Positions 62,253 through 64,000 of a stretch of DNA of 64,000 nt are shown in pieces. The position numbers and the translations under genes are program-made. The stretch spans positions 4,019,501 to 4,083,500 of the forward strand of contig NC_008570.1 in NCBI RefSeq assembly GCF_000014805.1, given 5' to 3'. The notes under the pieces are model-generated. The model saw only the letters and a list, made by a program, of their open reading frames with translations. It had not been told where the DNA came from and did not search any database. The DNA comes from Aeromonas hydrophila subsp. hydrophila ATCC 7966 (GTDB taxonomy: Bacteria; Pseudomonadota; Gammaproteobacteria; Enterobacterales; Aeromonadaceae). The number at the start of each line of letters is the position of its first letter. Within the stretch, counting starts at the first letter, position 1.

Positions 62253-64000
62253 ATGAAAATTGTCACCACATCGAATCTCGGGCTGACCATTCTGCTCAGC
62301 TGCACGCTGGGGATGGGCATCGTCGGCTGGTATGGCAGCCAGCGACTGGCGGATCTGCTCTCCTATGTATTGGGCGCCGCCTGGCAGACTGCCGATGGCG
62401 CCATGGAAGGATCCATCGAGCTCGGCAACCAGTCGCTCTACATCCAGAAGATGCTCAGAGGCATGCCGCTCGACGAGCCGGAGCTGCAACGCGCCAGAGC
62501 GGCCACCGCCGATGCCATGCGCCGGGTGGGGGAAGGCCGGTTGATCGACGCCACCGCCATCAGCGCGATGGAGCAGCAGCATTTGACCTATCAGCAGCAA
62601 CAGGAGCAGTTGCTGGCACTCTACCGGGCCTTTACCAGCGTCGATCAAGCGCTGCGCGCCAGCTCGGAGCGCATGTCCCGCCTCTCGACCCAGCTTGAGG
62701 TGGTGGGGGACGGCGCGGTCGAGAGCCTGACCCAGTCGCCGGATCAGGCCATCAGCTGGAATGGTGGTCTGGCCACCCGCTGGCATGCTGCCGATGGCGG
62801 CATGGAGGCCAACATCGGCTTCCTGCGCCAGCTCTATGCACTGGAGAAGATGCAGAGCGAGGGGCCGACTCCCGCCATCCAGGCCGAGATGAAGGAGGCA
62901 ACCCGCTTCTACCAGGAAGCGGTCGACGCCATGCTGGGCAGCGGCATGTTTGATGTGCCCGGCGAAGGGGAATTTGCCGGCCAGTCGCTGGCAACCCAGT
63001 ACCGCACCTTGCAAACCGAGGTGCAGCGGCTGATGGTGCAGTGGATGGCGGCACTGGGCGAGTATCAGGGTCAACTGGTCAACTATGAACGCAGCGCCGA
63101 CCAGCTCAAGCAGCAACTGGTCGAGGTCGAAGCCAAGGGGGACGCCACGGTCGAAGATCAGGTCAACCAGCTCAACAGCATCATCAGCCACACCAAGAAC
63201 CTGCTGCTGGGGGGGCTGCTGTTGAGCCTGCTGCTCGTGACCCTGTGCGGCTTCTGGCTGGTGCGCACCATCGTCAAACCCCTGCTGCAGGTCAATCAAC
63301 GCATGCAGGATATCGCGGCAGGAGAAGGCGACCTCAATGCCCGCATCAATCTCAAGCGCGACGACGAGATTGGCTCGCTGGCCGGCAGCGTGGATCGCTT
63401 CATCGAGAAACTGCAGAAGATGATCAGCTCCACCATGGACAACAACCAGCACATCAGCGAGCACGTCCACACCTCGGTCAACCGGGTCGAAGCCATCAGC
63501 CAGAGCAGCCGCCAGACCGCCGAACACGCCCAGGCACTGCACCACGACAGCGAGCAGATGGTTCAGGTCGCCACCTCCATCTCGGACAACTGCAGCCTGG
63601 CGGCCCAAAACGCCAACGAGGTGCGCCAGCTCACCGCCGAGAGCAGCCAGTACGTGACCTCCGCCAGCAACGGCATGCAGCGGGTAGTGGTGGAAGTAGG
63701 CGAGTGCGCCAACGCCATCAACGCCCTCAAGGAGCAGGCCAGCCAGATTGGCCAGATAATCTCCACCATCAGCAGCATTTCGGAGCAGACCAACCTGCTG
63801 GCGCTCAACGCCGCCATCGAGGCGGCCCGGGCCGGCGAAATGGGGCGCGGCTTTGCCGTGGTGGCAGACGAGGTGCGTACCCTGGCCAATCGTACCGCCT
63901 CCTCCAGCGCCGAAATAACCGAGGTGATCAACAACATCCAGCAACAGACCGAGAAAGCCTATCTGATGATGCAGCGCAATCTGAAGACGGTGGAATCCGG
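62253..64000 (+). CDS. Methyl-accepting chemotaxis protein (3' end outside window)
   Basis: At least 582 residues are visible and the frame is open at the window edge. ATG at 62253 follows AAGGAAGG. TM1 ([20 protein letters not shown]) is followed by a periplasmic helical-bundle domain of about 300 residues rich in Gln and Glu, TM2 ([20 protein letters not shown]), HAMP ([20 protein letters not shown]) and the signalling tip [20 protein letters not shown]. The sensor looks different from the dCache type of the other chemoreceptor. Ligand unknown. Confidence 0.92.
   Translation, partial: MKIVTTSNLGLTILLSCTLGMGIVGWYGSQRLADLLSYVLGAAWQTADGAMEGSIELGNQSLYIQKMLRGMPLDEPELQRARAATADAMRRVGEGRLIDATAISAMEQQHLTYQQQQEQLLALYRAFTSVDQALRASSERMSRLSTQLEVVGDGAVESLTQSPDQAISWNGGLATRWHAADGGMEANIGFLRQLYALEKMQSEGPTPAIQAEMKEATRFYQEAVDAMLGSGMFDVPGEGEFAGQSLATQYRTLQTEVQRLMVQWMAALGEYQGQLVNYERSADQLKQQLVEVEAKGDATVEDQVNQLNSIISHTKNLLLGGLLLSLLLVTLCGFWLVRTIVKPLLQVNQRMQDIAAGEGDLNARINLKRDDEIGSLAGSVDRFIEKLQKMISSTMDNNQHISEHVHTSVNRVEAISQSSRQTAEHAQALHHDSEQMVQVATSISDNCSLAAQNANEVRQLTAESSQYVTSASNGMQRVVVEVGECANAINALKEQASQIGQIISTISSISEQTNLLALNAAIEAARAGEMGRGFAVVADEVRTLANRTASSSAEITEVINNIQQQTEKAYLMMQRNLKTVES

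Noticed and set aside
62015..62320. Upstream extension of ruvA to 62320
   Set aside because: RuvA normally begins (M/V)IGRLRG, which is at the GTG with a good ribosome site; the extension would translate the LexA box.
62169..63944. A 591-codon minus-strand frame at the right edge
   Set aside because: It lies opposite the chemoreceptor whose TM, HAMP and signalling motifs are clear, and whose frame is open to the window end.

Overview
The window is a GC-rich gammaproteobacterial chromosome segment and looks most like Aeromonas. The block ruvA-ruvB / cydA-cydB-cydX-ybgE-ybgC-tolQ-tolR-tolA-tolB-pal-cpoB / Lys-Val tRNA array / nadA follows the enterobacterial and Vibrio order. The gene repertoire (two chemoreceptors, two NSS-type Na+ symporters, MocR/LysE pairs, malQ-glgB-glgX, Ohr/OhrR, a Lys-CUU tRNA) fits a free-living facultative anaerobe. 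Assignment is by synteny and protein character only; no database search was possible.

Layout. 1-1000: the AT-rich end of an acquired region, with the C-terminal part of a protein carrying HTH-like segments and a possible convergent gene remnant. 1.0-13.7 kb: core metabolism and envelope genes (alpha/beta hydrolase, putP, an L,D-transpeptidase, a YbdG-like MscS channel, ackA, a YhcH-like protein, an acyltransferase, a cueO-like multicopper oxidase, an Asp/Glu-type racemase). 13.7-16.6 kb: two LysE exporters and a divergent MocR regulator with a perfect 24-bp palindrome between them. 16.6-21.7 kb: a poorly characterised run of lipoprotein, 688-aa exported repeat protein, DUF3142 protein and a degenerate receiver-TPR protein. 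21.7-25.5 kb: two paralogous NSS symporters flanking a periplasmic binding protein. 25.7-36.6 kb: an assortment including an IPNS-like oxygenase, a HAD phosphatase, an MFS pump with divergent metal/Fe-S type regulator, an Lrp-family regulator, ohrR-ohr, a curA-like reductase, a NUDIX hydrolase, chrA and msrB. 36.6-43.2 kb: malQ-glgB-glgX. 43.6-49.0 kb: gapA-yeaD, nadA, a chemoreceptor. 49.0-50.4 kb: fourteen tRNA genes (seven Val, seven Lys). 50.5-59.4 kb: Tol-Pal and cytochrome bd. 60-62 kb: an orphan small transcript with a 25-codon ORF, then ruvB and ruvA under a LexA box. 62.2 kb to the end: a second chemoreceptor, cut by the window edge.

The most unusual pattern is a recurring one: at five unrelated genes (racemase, HAD phosphatase, NUDIX hydrolase, cpoB, tolA) one end of the gene is repeated, in diverged form, immediately outside the gene. 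Two of these make tandem arrays with a period near 76 bp that carry micro-ORFs starting like the downstream gene. Other points to check are an apparent ncRNA between two terminators at 9.5-9.7 kb, the orphan sORF transcript between ruvB and cydA, a pseudo-receiver protein lacking both the phospho-acceptor Asp and the conserved Lys, and well-formed FNR, LexA, Ohr-type and MocR-type operators.
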